Part shown: in pieces, positions 47,477-56,858 of the stretch
Layout of the letters: each line of letters begins with the position of its first letter
How positions within the stretch are numbered: position 1 is the first letter of the stretch
Assembly (NCBI RefSeq): GCF_019797865.1
Contig: NZ_CP081869.1
Span: 2,381,501-2,445,500 of the forward strand
Direction of reading: 5' to 3'
Source: Chenggangzhangella methanolivorans
Lineage (GTDB): Bacteria > Pseudomonadota > Alphaproteobacteria > Rhizobiales > Methylopilaceae
Length of the DNA stretch: 64,000 nucleotides
Made by a program: the position numbers and the translations under genes
Notes under the pieces: generated by a model
What the model saw: only the letters and a program-made list of their open reading frames with translations
Database searches by the model: none
What the model was told of the DNA's origin: nothing

Positions 47477-47773
47477 TCAGCCGCAGCGGGTCGAGACGAC
47501 CACGACCTTGTCGATCTCGATCGTCAGGCGGTCGGGACGGAAATCGAGCGTCGCCGCGTCGCCCGGCGCGACCCGGCGGATCATGCGGGCGCCGGTGAGG
47601 CTCCGGGCGTCCGCGTCGGAGGGCGCGTCCTTCCCGATCAGAGTGAGCGCCTTGGCGTCCTCGCAGCCGCCGGCCTTCGGCGCGGCCTGCGCGAGCGCGG
47701 CGGCGAACAGGCAGCCGGCGAGAAGACTCGTGGCGGCCAGACCTGAACGGATAGCGATGGCGAAGACGGACAT
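47477..47773 (-). CDS. I78 family peptidase inhibitor
   Basis: A 98-residue exported protein. After a signal peptide (LAATSLLAGCLFAAALAQA) the mature part has GGCEDAKALTLIGKDA, ARMIRRVAPGDAATLDFRPDRLTIEID and a final CG. The two mature cysteines (37 and 97) and the RxxxPG...DxRPDRL pattern are those of the elastase-inhibitor-like I78 family. It probably inhibits extracellular serine proteases. It is a single gene with its own promoter region. Confidence 0.85.
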   Translation of the reverse strand: MSVFAIAIRSGLAATSLLAGCLFAAALAQAAPKAGGCEDAKALTLIGKDAPSDADARSLTGARMIRRVAPGDAATLDFRPDRLTIEIDKVVVVSTRCG

Positions 47774-47840
47774 TGCGGCCTCATCGGTCGGCCCCGATCG
47801 ATCGTCCGCATATATTGCGCGAAGCGGCCGTCGATAAGGC

Positions 47841-48540
47841 TCAGACCGAGCGCGTCAGTCCGCCGTCGACCCGCAGGTTCTGGCCGGTGACGTAGCCCGC
47901 GCCCTCGGAGACGAGGAACGCGATCGTCGCCGCGATCTCCTCGGCGCGGCCGTAGCGACCCATCGGCACGCCGCCGCGGCGCTCCTCGGTCGCCGGCAGG
48001 CTGTCGATCCAGCCCGGCAGCACGTTGTTCATGCGCACGTTGTCGGGCGCGAAGGCGTCGGCGAACAGCTTCGCATAGGCGGCGAGGCCCGCCCGGAACA
48101 CGGCCGAGGTCGGGAACATGGCGCTCGGCTCGAACGCCCATGCGGTCGAGATGTTGACGATCGCGCCGCCGCCTGCGCCTTCATGATCGGCGCGACCAGC
48201 CGCACGGGCCGGATCACGTTCATGAGGTAGGTGTCCATCCCCGCATGCCATTGCTCGTCCGTGATTTCGAGCAGCGGCGCGCGAGGCCCATGGCCGGCGC
48301 TGTTGACGAGCGCGTCGATCCGGCCCCAGCGCTCCATGGTCCCGTCGACGAGGCGCGCGAGGTCGTCGGGTGACTGGTTGGAGCCGGTGACCCCGAAGCC
48401 CCCGAGCTCGGCCGCCAGCGCCTCGCCCTTGCCGGACGACGACAGCACCGCGACGGAAAACCCGTCGGCGGCGAGCCGGCGGGCGGCCGCGCCCCCATGC
48501 CGCTGCCGCCCGCCGTGACGATGGCGACCTTTCGGGACAT
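47841..48540 (-). CDS. SDR family oxidoreductase, two frameshifts
   Basis: A ~235-residue short-chain dehydrogenase. MSRKVAIVTAGGSGMG gives the TGxxxGxG-type motif as TAGGSGMG. Breaks at ~48490 and ~48172 (single G losses) separate it from RLAADGFSVAVLSSSGKGEAL, DALVNSAGHGPRAPL and IVNISTAWAFEPSAMFPTSAVFRAGL, then SEGAGYVTGQNLRVDGG. The usual catalytic YxxxK is not evident: TSAVFRAGL occupies the place of YxxSKAA, so Tyr and Lys appear replaced by Ser/Val and Arg. A true catalytic activity is therefore uncertain. Confidence 0.82.
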
Positions 48541-48727
48541 CGCTTGCCTCAGGCTGTAGTTTCCCGAAATTGGCGAGTCGGCACCAGCATCTAACCCTTT
48601 GAAATTTCGAGGGCTCACTTTTCAAAATACCCGAGTCTAATTTCAGAAATCACGAGTCTAGATGGTCTGCCCCCTGAGAAGTGGTCCTCCCTGATGTATG
48701 GCTTTTGGCCATGTGGAGGACTGAACG

Positions 48728-49003
48728 ATGCCGAGGAAGAGGCACGCACCTGAAGAGATCGTCGCGAAGCTGCGGCAGGTCGAGGTTCTGACCGCGCAAG
48801 GTCGGCCGGTCGCGGAAGCGATCCGGTCGATCGGGGTGACCGAAGTCACGTTCTATCGCTGGCGCACCGAGTATGGCGGGCTGAAGGGCGACCAGGTGAA
48901 GCGCCTGAAGGAGCTGGAGGCCGAGAACGCCCGGCTTCGTCGAGCGGTGTCGGACCTGACGCTGGACAAGATGATCCTGGCGGAGGCAGCTCGGGGAAAC
49001 TGA
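48728..49003 (+). CDS. IS3-family transposase OrfA
   Basis: A 91-residue DNA-binding subunit. It has a helix-turn-helix of the HTH_Tnp_1 type (EEIVAKLRQVEVLTAQGRPVAEAIRSIGVTEVTFYRW in pieces) and a C-terminal leucine-zipper-like stretch (LKELEAENARLRRAVSDLTLDK) for multimerisation. In IS3 elements OrfA is fused to OrfB by -1 frameshifting; the overlap region here contains GGGAAAC near 48994. The sequence is intact. Confidence 0.9.
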   Translation: MPRKRHAPEEIVAKLRQVEVLTAQGRPVAEAIRSIGVTEVTFYRWRTEYGGLKGDQVKRLKELEAENARLRRAVSDLTLDKMILAEAARGN

Positions 49004-49913
49004 TCAGCCCCGCCCGTCGCCGCGACTGCGTCGATCGTGTGGTGAGCAAGCTCGGCGTGACGGAGCGCCGTGCTTGCCTTGTGCTCGGCCAGCACCGATC
49101 GACACAGCGGAAGGTCCCAACGCGGCCCGACGACGAGGCGGCGCTGACCGCCGACATCGTCGCGCTGGCTGTCCAGTATGGCCGTTACGGCTACAGGCGG
49201 ATCGCGGCTCTGCTGCGCTCCGCCGGCTGGGTCGTGAACCTGAAGCGGGTCGAGCGGATCTGGCGACGTGAGGGGCTGAAGGTTCCGACGAAGCAACCCA
49301 AGCGCGGGCGGCTGTGGCTCAACGACGGCTCATGCGTGCGGCTGCGGCCGGAGCGGCCGAACCACTGGTCCTACGACTTCGTCGAGGATCGGACGCATGA
49401 CGGCCGCAAGTTCAGGATGCTCAACGTGATCGACGAACCGAAGGTCGGCGCAGCCAGTTCACGCGCGAATGCCTGGCGATCCGGATCGGGCGGAGGCTCA
49501 GGTCGACCGACGTCATCGACGTCCTGTCAGACCTGTTCATTCTCCGCGGCGCGCCGGGCCACATCCGGTCGGACAACGGCCCGGAGTTCGCGGCCAAGGC
49601 CGTCCGCGAGTGGATCGTCGCCGTCGGCTCGAGGACTGCCTTCATCGAGCCCGGCAGCCCTTGGGAGAACGGCTACTGCGAGAGCTTCAACGCTCGGCTC
49701 CGCGACGAGCTTCTCAACGGCGAGATCTTCTCCTCACTCGCCGAGGCCAAGGCCGTGATCGAAACCTGGCGGCGGCACTACAACGCCATCCGCCCACACT
49801 CGGCGCTCGGCTACAGGCCGCCCGCGCCAGAGGTCGCGCTATGGCCGGCTGCGCAACCCCGACCAGCTCCGCCGGCCACACCAACCGTCGCGTCAGCGCC
49901 GCTCATGAACTAA
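49003..49913 (+). pseudogene. IS3-family transposase OrfB, broken by a 20-bp insertion
   Basis: The DDE integrase subunit. VVSKLGVTERRACLVLGQHRSTQR and YGYRRIAALLRSAGW lead to the first catalytic Asp in WSYDFVEDRT. At 49438-49457, twenty extra bases (CCGAAGGTCGGCGCAGCCAG) separate NVIDE from [10 protein letters not shown], which are contiguous in relatives, and shift the frame. Downstream IRSDNGPEF (second Asp) and [15 protein letters not shown] (Glu) remain, to a TAA at 49911-49913. All three catalytic residues survive, but one polypeptide cannot be made. Confidence 0.87.
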
Positions 49914-49948
49914 ACATTCCAACCGGACCACTCGATGGGGGCCGGCCA

Positions 49949-50110
49949 GCCGCTCATTCCGATCTTGCGATGGATGCGCCACACCGAAAGCTCGATACCC
50001 TCGGCGTCGAGCGCATCCTTCCAGGCGAGCACGTGCTGGTACACACTATCGACCAGCGTGCCGTCCAGATCGAACAGAAACGCCGAGGGTTTCGGCGTCA
50101 CGTCGCGCAT
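49949..50110 (-). pseudogene. HAD-superfamily hydrolase, N-terminal remnant cut by the IS
   Basis: The first ~54 codons of a HAD phosphatase (phosphoglycolate phosphatase/beta-phosphoglucomutase-like). MRDVTPKPSAFLFDLDGTLVDS contains the nucleophile motif DLDGT, and VLAWKDALDAEGIELSVW...RKIGMSG is the start of the cap domain. The frame then enters the IS end at 49948 and stops. The rest of the gene is not on the other side of the IS, so it was lost by deletion or rearrangement. Confidence 0.85.
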
Positions 50111-50144
50111 CGAAGTTTTGCCGGCCCGAAACCTTCAGTTTCGC

Positions 50145-50315
50145 TCATGCAAATACGAAGCCCCAAACGGCCCCCATTCCGATCAAAGCGGCGATAATGC
50201 TCACGATGAGGACCACCGGCATGTTTCTCGGCCGGTCGGTTCCGCCTTTGGCTTCGACTTCAGAGGTGACCTGCGTGGTCGCGCCGGCGGGAGGCGTATT
50301 GGTTTTCATGATCAT
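50145..50315 (-). CDS. Small (56-residue) single-helix membrane protein
   Basis: ATG 50315 (or 50309) to TGA 50145-50147 encodes 56 residues. A polar N-half (MIMKTNTPPAGATTQVTSE) and a basic ETDRPRN-like junction (KGGTDRPRN) are followed by a C-terminal membrane helix, VVLIVSIIAALIGMGAVWG. A GGAACAG ribosome binding site lies upstream. The charge pattern predicts a cytosolic N-terminus. It is transcribed toward the HAD remnant with 34 bp between them. Confidence 0.6.
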   Translation of the reverse strand: MIMKTNTPPAGATTQVTSEVEAKGGTDRPRNMPVVLIVSIIAALIGMGAVWGFVFA

Positions 50316-50999
50316 TTGCTGTTCCTAATGTGGACCGTAGCGAGCAGGCGGCCAGTTGCTGTCGGCCGCCTCATGACCACGTCTCGGAGGGAAGCTTCGC
50401 TGCATGCCGAATACGTTTTCGGGCGCGAACTTGGTCGTGAACGCGGCGGAGGCGACGGAGTTCGTCAATTTGGAGCCATCTGAATCTCTGAGTTCCGCCG
50501 GCTTCGACAAAGTAACGGACCTTTGACGCGGATGTTCCAGGTTTATAAATTAAATATATGTCAGTGTCGTATTTCTGATCAGATCGACATCCAAATGAGA
50601 TACGAAATGCGATCTGACCACAGATAATTAGGAGTATTTTTAGTTTCGCTATTATTGCCGTGACTTTGAATCTCGTGACTAAATACATCGTATTGATCGG
50701 GGCGCAACAGCAAGGCGCCGGAATAACGGACGCAAAGAATAAGCTCGGCTATGATGTAGCGACCCCGCTGCTTGCAGGTGGCCTAAATTTGATCGACCGA
50801 TAGGCCGCGTGATTAGGTTCGAGCACGCCGGCTGGGGCAAAAGCTGGTCGCGCAGGCCGTGGCAGCGTCGCCCGCTGAGACTTGGCGCTCCGCGCCGAAG
50901 AAGGTGCGGAGGGTCCGCTTTGGCGTATGCCCCGAAAGACTTTTGTCTGGAGCGAAGGGCCTCCGCGCCTAAAGTAGACCCGATGCCGTCGTGCAGTTG
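50316..50999. other. Gene-poor stretch with an AT-rich core
   Basis: About 680 bp with no gene I can support. The part 50505-50770 has clearly lower G+C than anything else in the window. A 105-codon minus-strand frame and a 64-codon plus-strand frame occur, but both have odd composition and no recognisable domain. The stretch may be decayed or imported DNA next to the IS-associated breakpoint. Confidence 0.5.
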
Positions 51000-52200
51000 C
51001 TAATGCGCTGCGGTTATGCCGAGAAAAAATCGCATCATCTCGGCCGAGGCGTCTGGGCCAGTTGGATCAACATAGGAGCCGCCAGAGCGACCTCCCGACC
51101 ACGCGTGTCCGGCCCCGTCGATCAACCACTGTTCGACCACTGCGTTGCCGGCCGGATCGGCGATCACCGTTCGGGTGTATCCGCGGCGCCCTGCTTGCCC
51201 TGCGAAGAGTTCGGTCGTAATCGATGCCGCTTCAGGCGTCGCGTTGGCGACGATCCGCTCGGCGTTCGAACGATGGACGGTCTGGTCGGCCGTCCCTTGA
51301 AAGACTATCGTGCGCATGGCTGGACGTGAGCTTCTAGTCTTTTGCCCGGCGCCTCCGTCGCCCCTCATCGTGGCGAAGGCGGACGCCACGTCGGTGGCGG
51401 CACCGGTCGGAAGGCCGGAATGGACGCCGACCCCGGCGTAGAGTTCGGGATAGGTCTTTCCCATCACCGCCGCCATCGCGCCGCCGGCCGACAGACCGGC
51501 AAACGAAGACGTGAGCGGGATCGACTCCGAATTCGGCGACGACCGCGCGCGTCAGCCCCGCGATGATCGCCGGCTCTCCGGCGTCGCGACGCTGGTCCTT
51601 GGGGTCGAACCAGTTCCAGCAGCAGGACGCGTTGTAGGACCGGGTCTGGGCCGGGTAGGCGACCGCAAAACCATGCGCCTCGGCGATCGCGTTCATGCCA
51701 GTACCGAGCGCGAAGTCGTCCGGGTTCTGCGTGCAACCGTGCAGCATCACGATCAGTCCCCGAGGGCGCTCCCTGGCGGATGCCGGTACATAGACCTTGT
51801 AGGACCGAACACCCGCCGCGCAGGTAAAGCTTCGCGTCTCGAAACGAGCGCCTTCAGGCCGCGGAGGCGCCGCACTCGCTTGCAGTCCCGAGAAAGCCAT
51901 TCCTGGGAGTCCGCCAAAGATTTCGGGGTTCAGACGGCCCTGCTTGAGGGTGCCGAGGGTCTCGCCGAGAGGCCGCCGCATCCGCGTGGGACGCACAGCG
52001 TCTCCGGGGGCATCCGCGACCTTGTCTTGCGATGTCGACGACAGCAGACCGACACGCAGCTCCGCCCCGTCGGTCTTGGCCTCGCCTGCCCACGGACGGC
52101 GGTTCAGGGCTTCCTGGATCAGCCTTGTGGCTTTGGAGAGATTTTGGGCGCGCATCTGCTGCGACGCCCGGCGCATGGCCGTGGCGAACTCGGTGTTCAT
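51000..52200 (-). CDS. PHB depolymerase family esterase, one frameshift
   Basis: A ~400-residue alpha/beta hydrolase of the type 1 PHB depolymerase / feruloyl esterase group. A ~110-residue leader with no signal peptide precedes FTCAAGVRSYKVYVPA, LIVMLHGCTQNPDDFA (oxyanion loop) and NASCCWNWFDPKDQRRDAGEPA. An extra T near 51502 shifts the frame just before the nucleophile elbow GLSAGGAM. WLIDGAGHAWSGG carries the catalytic His. It probably cleaves short-chain polyhydroxyalkanoate or other esters. copG lies 30 bp upstream, so they form an operon. Confidence 0.88.
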
Positions 52201-52229
52201 GACATGGTCCTTATGGCGGGCGCCTCGCC

Positions 52230-52646
52230 CTAGTGGATGCGTTTGGCCAACGCGGCTTTGATCTCGGCGCTGGCCTGGAGCGCGCCGAGGACGGTGATCG
52301 AGCCGATCGTCGCGAGCGCGAGCTCCGGCGTCACGTCGGATGCGATCCTTGCGAGCCCAACGACCTTGATGTGAAGCGTTTCGCCGGCCGAACGGACGGC
52401 CTCGAGATCCGTCCTGTCGTAATCGCGCAAGCCGAGCTCGAGCGTGTGCCGCGCGATCGATTGCGAGACGGCGTCGCTATGCGCGCCGAGCTGGTTACGG
52501 ATGGCGGTACGGATGAAATCAGTGCGGTTAGAATAAAAGCCCTCTTGCACGAGCAGATCCACCCGACCGAGATCGACATAGCCGAGATTGACGGTGATCT
52601 TTTCTGTCTCGCCGCCCTTGTCGCGAACTGGCTGAACTGCGCGCAT
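52230..52646 (-). CDS. CopG-family (ribbon-helix-helix) regulator
   Basis: A 138-residue protein with an N-terminal RHH motif: EKITVNLGYVDLGRVDLLVQEGFYSNRTDFIRTAIRNQL in pieces matches the beta strand (KITVNL) and the two helices of CopG/MetJ-type dimers. The C-terminal half (LHIKVVGLARIASDVTPELA) may bind a ligand or form the tetramer. A GTG one codon upstream is also possible; both follow GGAG. Three direct repeats just upstream are probably its own operator. The esterase gene is downstream in the same operon. Confidence 0.85.
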   Translation of the reverse strand: MRAVQPVRDKGGETEKITVNLGYVDLGRVDLLVQEGFYSNRTDFIRTAIRNQLGAHSDAVSQSIARHTLELGLRDYDRTDLEAVRSAGETLHIKVVGLARIASDVTPELALATIGSITVLGALQASAEIKAALAKRIH

Positions 52647-52663
52647 CACGTTTCTCCATCCGC

Positions 52664-52694
52664 ATGGATGTCAGATGGATGTCTTATGGATGTC
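52664..52694 (-). promoter_or_regulatory. Three direct repeats, candidate CopG operator
   Basis: GACATCCAT (minus strand) occurs three times with an exact 11-bp period, at 52664-52672, 52675-52683 and 52686-52694, 18-48 bp upstream of the copG start. One helical turn per repeat puts all copies on the same DNA face, as expected for cooperative ribbon-helix-helix dimers. Confidence 0.65.
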
Positions 52695-53033
52695 CTGCAA
52701 GCCCTCACCAACATGAATGTCCGGTTCGATGGTCGCGGACTTCGAGCGTCGGAGCCGCTTGAAGGCAACTTTCTGCGATTAAGCATCGAGCGGTGGAGCG
52801 CGGCCACGCTAGCTTTAAGCAACGCGGAGGGACTCTGAACGACCCGCAGGCATGCGGCTTTTACCCTGAATCAGATCATCCGAGCATGCCCCGGCACCCC
52901 GCACACAGTCGTTTAAATTTTTGACTAGTTAGATTTCGGACCACAAGTACGCGCAGGGTTGCGCCACTTGACACTGGCATCTCACCTTTCGGCTGAGGCC
53001 GCTAAGCCATGCAGCCTCGATGCGACCGGGGCG
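52695..53033. other. Gene-free region
   Basis: The remainder of the gap between copG and the PPOX-like gene. It should hold the copG promoter. I see no other gene, RNA or repeat. A TTTAAATTTTTGACTAGTTAGATTT-like patch near 52912-52936 is AT-rich and promoter-like. Confidence 0.45.
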
Positions 53034-53468
53034 CTAGACAGTGACCTTCTCATTCTCACTGCCGTCCCAGTATTCCACCTCGTTCGCGTGGACTTTGATC
53101 AGGACGATACCGGGCGTGTCGATCCCTTCCGAAAACCAAATCTCCAGATCCTTCGTCCAGTGTGCTTCGAACTCTGACTTATCTCGCAACAGGGTAGCTT
53201 CGCCCTCGACAGCGATGAATACGCCGGGCTTGCCGAGCAGACCTTTGCCGGCGGCGAAAGTCAGTGAGACGCGTGGTCAGCTTCAAGCTCGCGAATTTTG
53301 GCTGAGTTTTCGTAGGCGAAAGAACCAGGAGTCCCCGTCGTATGCGACGTCGCCGTTATTGCTCATCGGCCGGCTTGCGATCTGACCCACCGATCCCTTG
53401 GTGGACAGCATGCAGAAGTCGATGTCGGCCATCTTCGAAGAGATGTCCTTCAGCGTTAACTTACTCAT
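53034..53468 (-). CDS. Pyridoxamine 5'-phosphate oxidase-related general stress protein, two frameshifts
   Basis: A ~144-residue flavin-binding split-barrel protein. LKDISSKMADIDFCMLST starts at ATG 53468, then SRPMSNNGDVAYDGDSWFF. Past an extra T (~53320) and a lost C (~53273) come SLTFAAGKG, VFIAVEGEATLLRDK and IVLIKVHANEVEYWDG, the pattern of the Bacillus GsiB/YdaG-type general stress protein 26 family. It may bind FMN or a related flavin. The family's function is not established. It fits the stress-gene content nearby. Confidence 0.85.
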
Positions 53469-53666
53469 GGGCGCTTCCTCCAGCCTGTGTCAGGTAGAAG
53501 TCCACACCGCTTCAGACCGTTCCCGTACGCTCTGAAACAGGCTCCGGTTTTCATCGCGAGACGCCCGGGACAGCCGACGCTATAGGGCGGGTTTGCGAGC
53601 TTGAGCCGCCACTCTGCGATGCTTTCGTCAGTCGTCGTCGCCAAGCTGCGCTTCGAATTCCAGCGT

Positions 53667-56635
53667 CTAAGCGCTATCTGGCCCTACCGTCAGAGCCGCC
53701 ACGCTCGACGCGAGCTCAGCGCTCCGGAACGGTTTGGTCAGCCGCGGCAGATCGAGCGCGATCCCTTCGACTTCCGCGTAACCGGAGACGATTAGCACCG
53801 GCAGGTCGGGCAGTCGCTCGCGCAGAGCGCGCGCCAGTTTCAACGCCGCTCATTCCTGGCATGAGGTGGTCGGTAACGAGCAGGTCCGGTCGCGCGCCCT
53901 CCGCAACAAGCGAGAGCGCGGCTTCCGCCGAAGACGCCTCCTGCACCCGGAAACCGATCTCTTCGAGCATGTCTGCGGTGCTTGCCCGGACAATCTCTTC
54001 GTCGTCGACCAGCAACGCCAAGCCACGGCGGCTGGCCGGGGCGGCCGGCGGAGCCGAAACCTCCGCGAGGCTCGCCACCGCAGAGCTGATGGGCAACCAC
54101 AGCTCCACATTCGTGCCGAGGCCGGACTGGCTCTGGATCGTTAGCGCCCCGCCGAGCTGGGCCACGAGACCGTGCGCCATCGACAGTCCCAGACCCGTGC
54201 CTTTGCCGATGCCCTTGGTTGAAAAAAACGGCTCGACGCGGCGGCGTCGCGGCGTCCATCCCGACGCCCGTCGGCGACCGACAAGCGCACGTAGTGACCG
54301 CGCCTGAGGTCGCCCCGAGGAGTCCGGACGCTCTCTTGCCTCGCCGTAATCCGCAGCGTCCCACCATCGGGCATGGCGTCCCGCGCGTTCACGCCAAGGT
54401 TCAGCAACGCCATCTCGAGCTGGTTGGGATCGGCCTTCGCCGGCGGCAGATCGTCGGCGACCTCGACGACGACCCGGACCTGCGGCCCCATGCCGCCAAC
54501 AAGGCCGCCGACGTCGACCGGACCGGCTGCAGCGGCTGGCGGCGCGCGAAAGCGAGAAGTCAGCGTCTTGGCGCGTTCGGCGACGAATTGCGCCACCGAT
54601 CAGCCTCTGTTCGCGCTCTCCGCCGACGCCCCTACGTTGAAGCAGGTCGAGGGACCCGACGATCGGAGTGAGCAGATTGTTGAAGTCGTGGGCGACGCCG
54701 CCGGTCAACTGGCCCATCGCCTCCATCTTCTGGCTCTGGCGAAGCGCTTCCTGAGCGCTCTCAAGCTCGGCCTCGGCGCGAAGGCGAGCCGAGATATCGA
54801 GCGCGAGATGGAAAGCGCCGATGATACGACCCTCTTCGTCCAGCAGCGGCGTGTAGGTGATTTCCAGAATGGCTTGCCGAACTCGGGTCGCCCGAACTCC
54901 TCGACGACGGTGAAGCTTTCGCCGCTCAGCGCGCGGGCCATCAGCGCGCGCATGACCCGCTGCTGCTCGGGAATGAAGAGATCGGGGAACACGTCGCCGA
55001 GCTTCGTGTCGAAACCGTTGACGCGTCGAAACTCGTCGTTGTGCGCCTTGTTGAAGGCGATGAGCCTGTACTCGGAATCGAAGGCGCAGATCGGCGAGCG
55101 GGTCGCATCGACGATGTCGCGGAACCTCCGCAGCTCGAGCGTGCGCTCGGCCACGCGCTGCTCAAGCAGCGTGTTCAGAGCGCGCAGCTCTTCCTCCGCT
55201 TGTTTGCGCGCGGATATGTCGACGGCCGTCCCGGCGACGCGGATACAGCGCACGTCATTTTTCGTATCGTCGAAGACGCCGCGGCCCTTCGCGGCGACCC
55301 AGCGGACGACGCCATCCTCTTTGCCGATCGTGCGGTATTCGACGTCATAGGTCGCCCGCCGCCTTGGGTCGGCGGCGGCCGCGAAGGCCTCGCTGGTCCT
55401 GTCGCGATCCTCCGGGTGCAGCCCGCCGTAGAAGTCCGCCATCGTCACCGGCACGTCAGGGCTTATTCCGAACAGCGCCTTGGTTCTCGGCGGCCAGATC
55501 AGCTCGTCGCGCACAAGGTCGACATCCCAGAAGCCGATTTCCGCGCGTGCTCGACCGAAAGGCGCAGCCTCTCCTCGCTGTCCCGCAGCCGCGCTTCCGC
55601 GCCGACGCGCTCGACATGCGCCCAGCACCTCTCCACCACGGCTTCCACGATGGCGACGTCTTCGTCACGCCAATCGCGTGGCCGGTCCTGGTGGACGGCC
55701 ATCATGGCCGCGAGGCGCCATCCTTGATCAACGGACAGCAGATGATGGCGTTGATCCCGATCGACTGGAACATCTCCCGACCGTCCTCTGGGGCGAGTTC
55801 CCACGCGACATCGCCGACCACCAACGTTCGACCCAGACGGATGTCGCCCGCGGCGCGGGAACCGAAGAGGTCCAGGCTGTAGGTGCCAGTCGAACTCGCA
55901 ATGCCGGGGGCGGAAGTCGTTGCGTATGACGAAGCGGTCGTTGTCGACGTCCACGTCAGCATAGGCGCAGCGAGAGGCGTCGAGCCGCCGCGCAAGCAAC
56001 GCTGCGGCTGAAAGCATGGCGGCCGGCGCGTCCCGGGAGGAGCGCAGCGCTTCATCGAGCTCACTTAGGAAGCGCAGACGCGCCTCGCTGGCGCGCAAGG
56101 CTGCTTCGACCTTGACCTTGGCTGTCGTCTCCGTGGTGACGTTCAACATCCCGACGATGCTGCCGCTGTCGTCTCGTGCGGGGCTGTAGGAGAACTGCCA
56201 CCAAGTGTCCTCGCGGTAGCCTTGCGCTGCATCACGAGATGCAGGTCCTCGAACCAAGGCCTCGCCGGCGAGCGCCCTCTGAATGAGCGGTTCGATGTCC
56301 GCCCAGACTTCCGACCAGACCTGCTGGATTGGCCGTCCGAGAGCCGCGGATGCTTGAAGCCGAGGATCGGCGCGTAGGCGTCGTTATAAAGCAGCGTCAG
56401 CTCTGGCCCCCAGATGAGGCACATGGCCTGTCTGGAGGCGAGCATCAGTTCGACGGTGTGGTGCGGAGCGCCTGCGGCCAGCCATCGACTGGACCAAGCG
56501 GCGTCTTGCTCCAATCATGAGCGAGAACGAGACGCCGGCTCCGATCAGACGCGGACCGGTTTCCGCATCTCTATCTGCAATCTGCACCCAATTGCCCTGT
56601 TCGAAGGCCTCCGGATCGTAGGAGGCGCCCTCCAT
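53667..56635 (-). pseudogene. Hybrid multi-PAS/GAF sensor histidine kinase, heavily frameshifted
   Basis: In order from the start: PAS-like HDWSKTPLGPVDGWPQAL and MCLIWGPELTLLYNDAYAPILG, a GAF domain (LSELDEALRSSRDAPAAM...INAIICCPLIKDG), two more PAS domains (IGFWDVDLVRDELIWP and AFDSEYRLIAFNKAHN), a HisKA domain with [13 protein letters not shown], an ATPase domain (LNLGVNARDAMPDGG, GTGLGLSMAHG) and a receiver (LALLVDDEEIV, LLVTDHLMPGMSG). At least nine breaks occur, near 56465, 56345, 56225, 55880, 55530, 54885, 54640, 54230 and 53845. Start is uncertain (56520-56670). The number of breaks exceeds that of any other gene here. Confidence 0.8.
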
Positions 56636-56858
56636 CAAAATAGCTGGACAGGCGCTACACGTCATCGACAAGCTGCATTCCGCAGACTTTCGAAGGTTGC
56701 ATCCCGAGCAAGGCGTCGACGACCGCTCTTGGAGCTGAATGGCGCCTGGACCGTTTCATAATCGACCCAAAGCGCAACCCAGAAAGCCTCTGATCTCGAG
56801 TCGAACGCTAGCTCGGCGCCAAACATTCCGAGCTGGCGTAGCTCCCACGGCTCCTACG

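Larger units (their letters stand above)
48663..49948 (+). mobile_element. IS3-family insertion sequence, about 1286 bp
   Basis: Imperfect terminal inverted repeats TGGTCTGCCCCCTGAGAAGTGG (from 48663) and, on the other strand, TGGCCGGCCCCCATCGAGTGG (from 49948) bound an orfA/orfB transposase pair. The size fits IS3-family members. No target duplication is visible: left flank ends GTCTAGA and right flank begins GCCGC. The right end cuts a HAD hydrolase gene. A 20-bp insertion disrupts orfB, so this copy is probably inactive. Confidence 0.85.

Noticed and set aside
50371-50688. Minus-strand gene of 105 codons in the AT-rich stretch
   Set aside because: Composition is unlike other genes, with no domain, no good ribosome binding site and no plausible protein features.
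50809-51003. Plus-strand gene of 64 codons
   Set aside because: Arg/Cys-rich chance frame, without domain or start signal.
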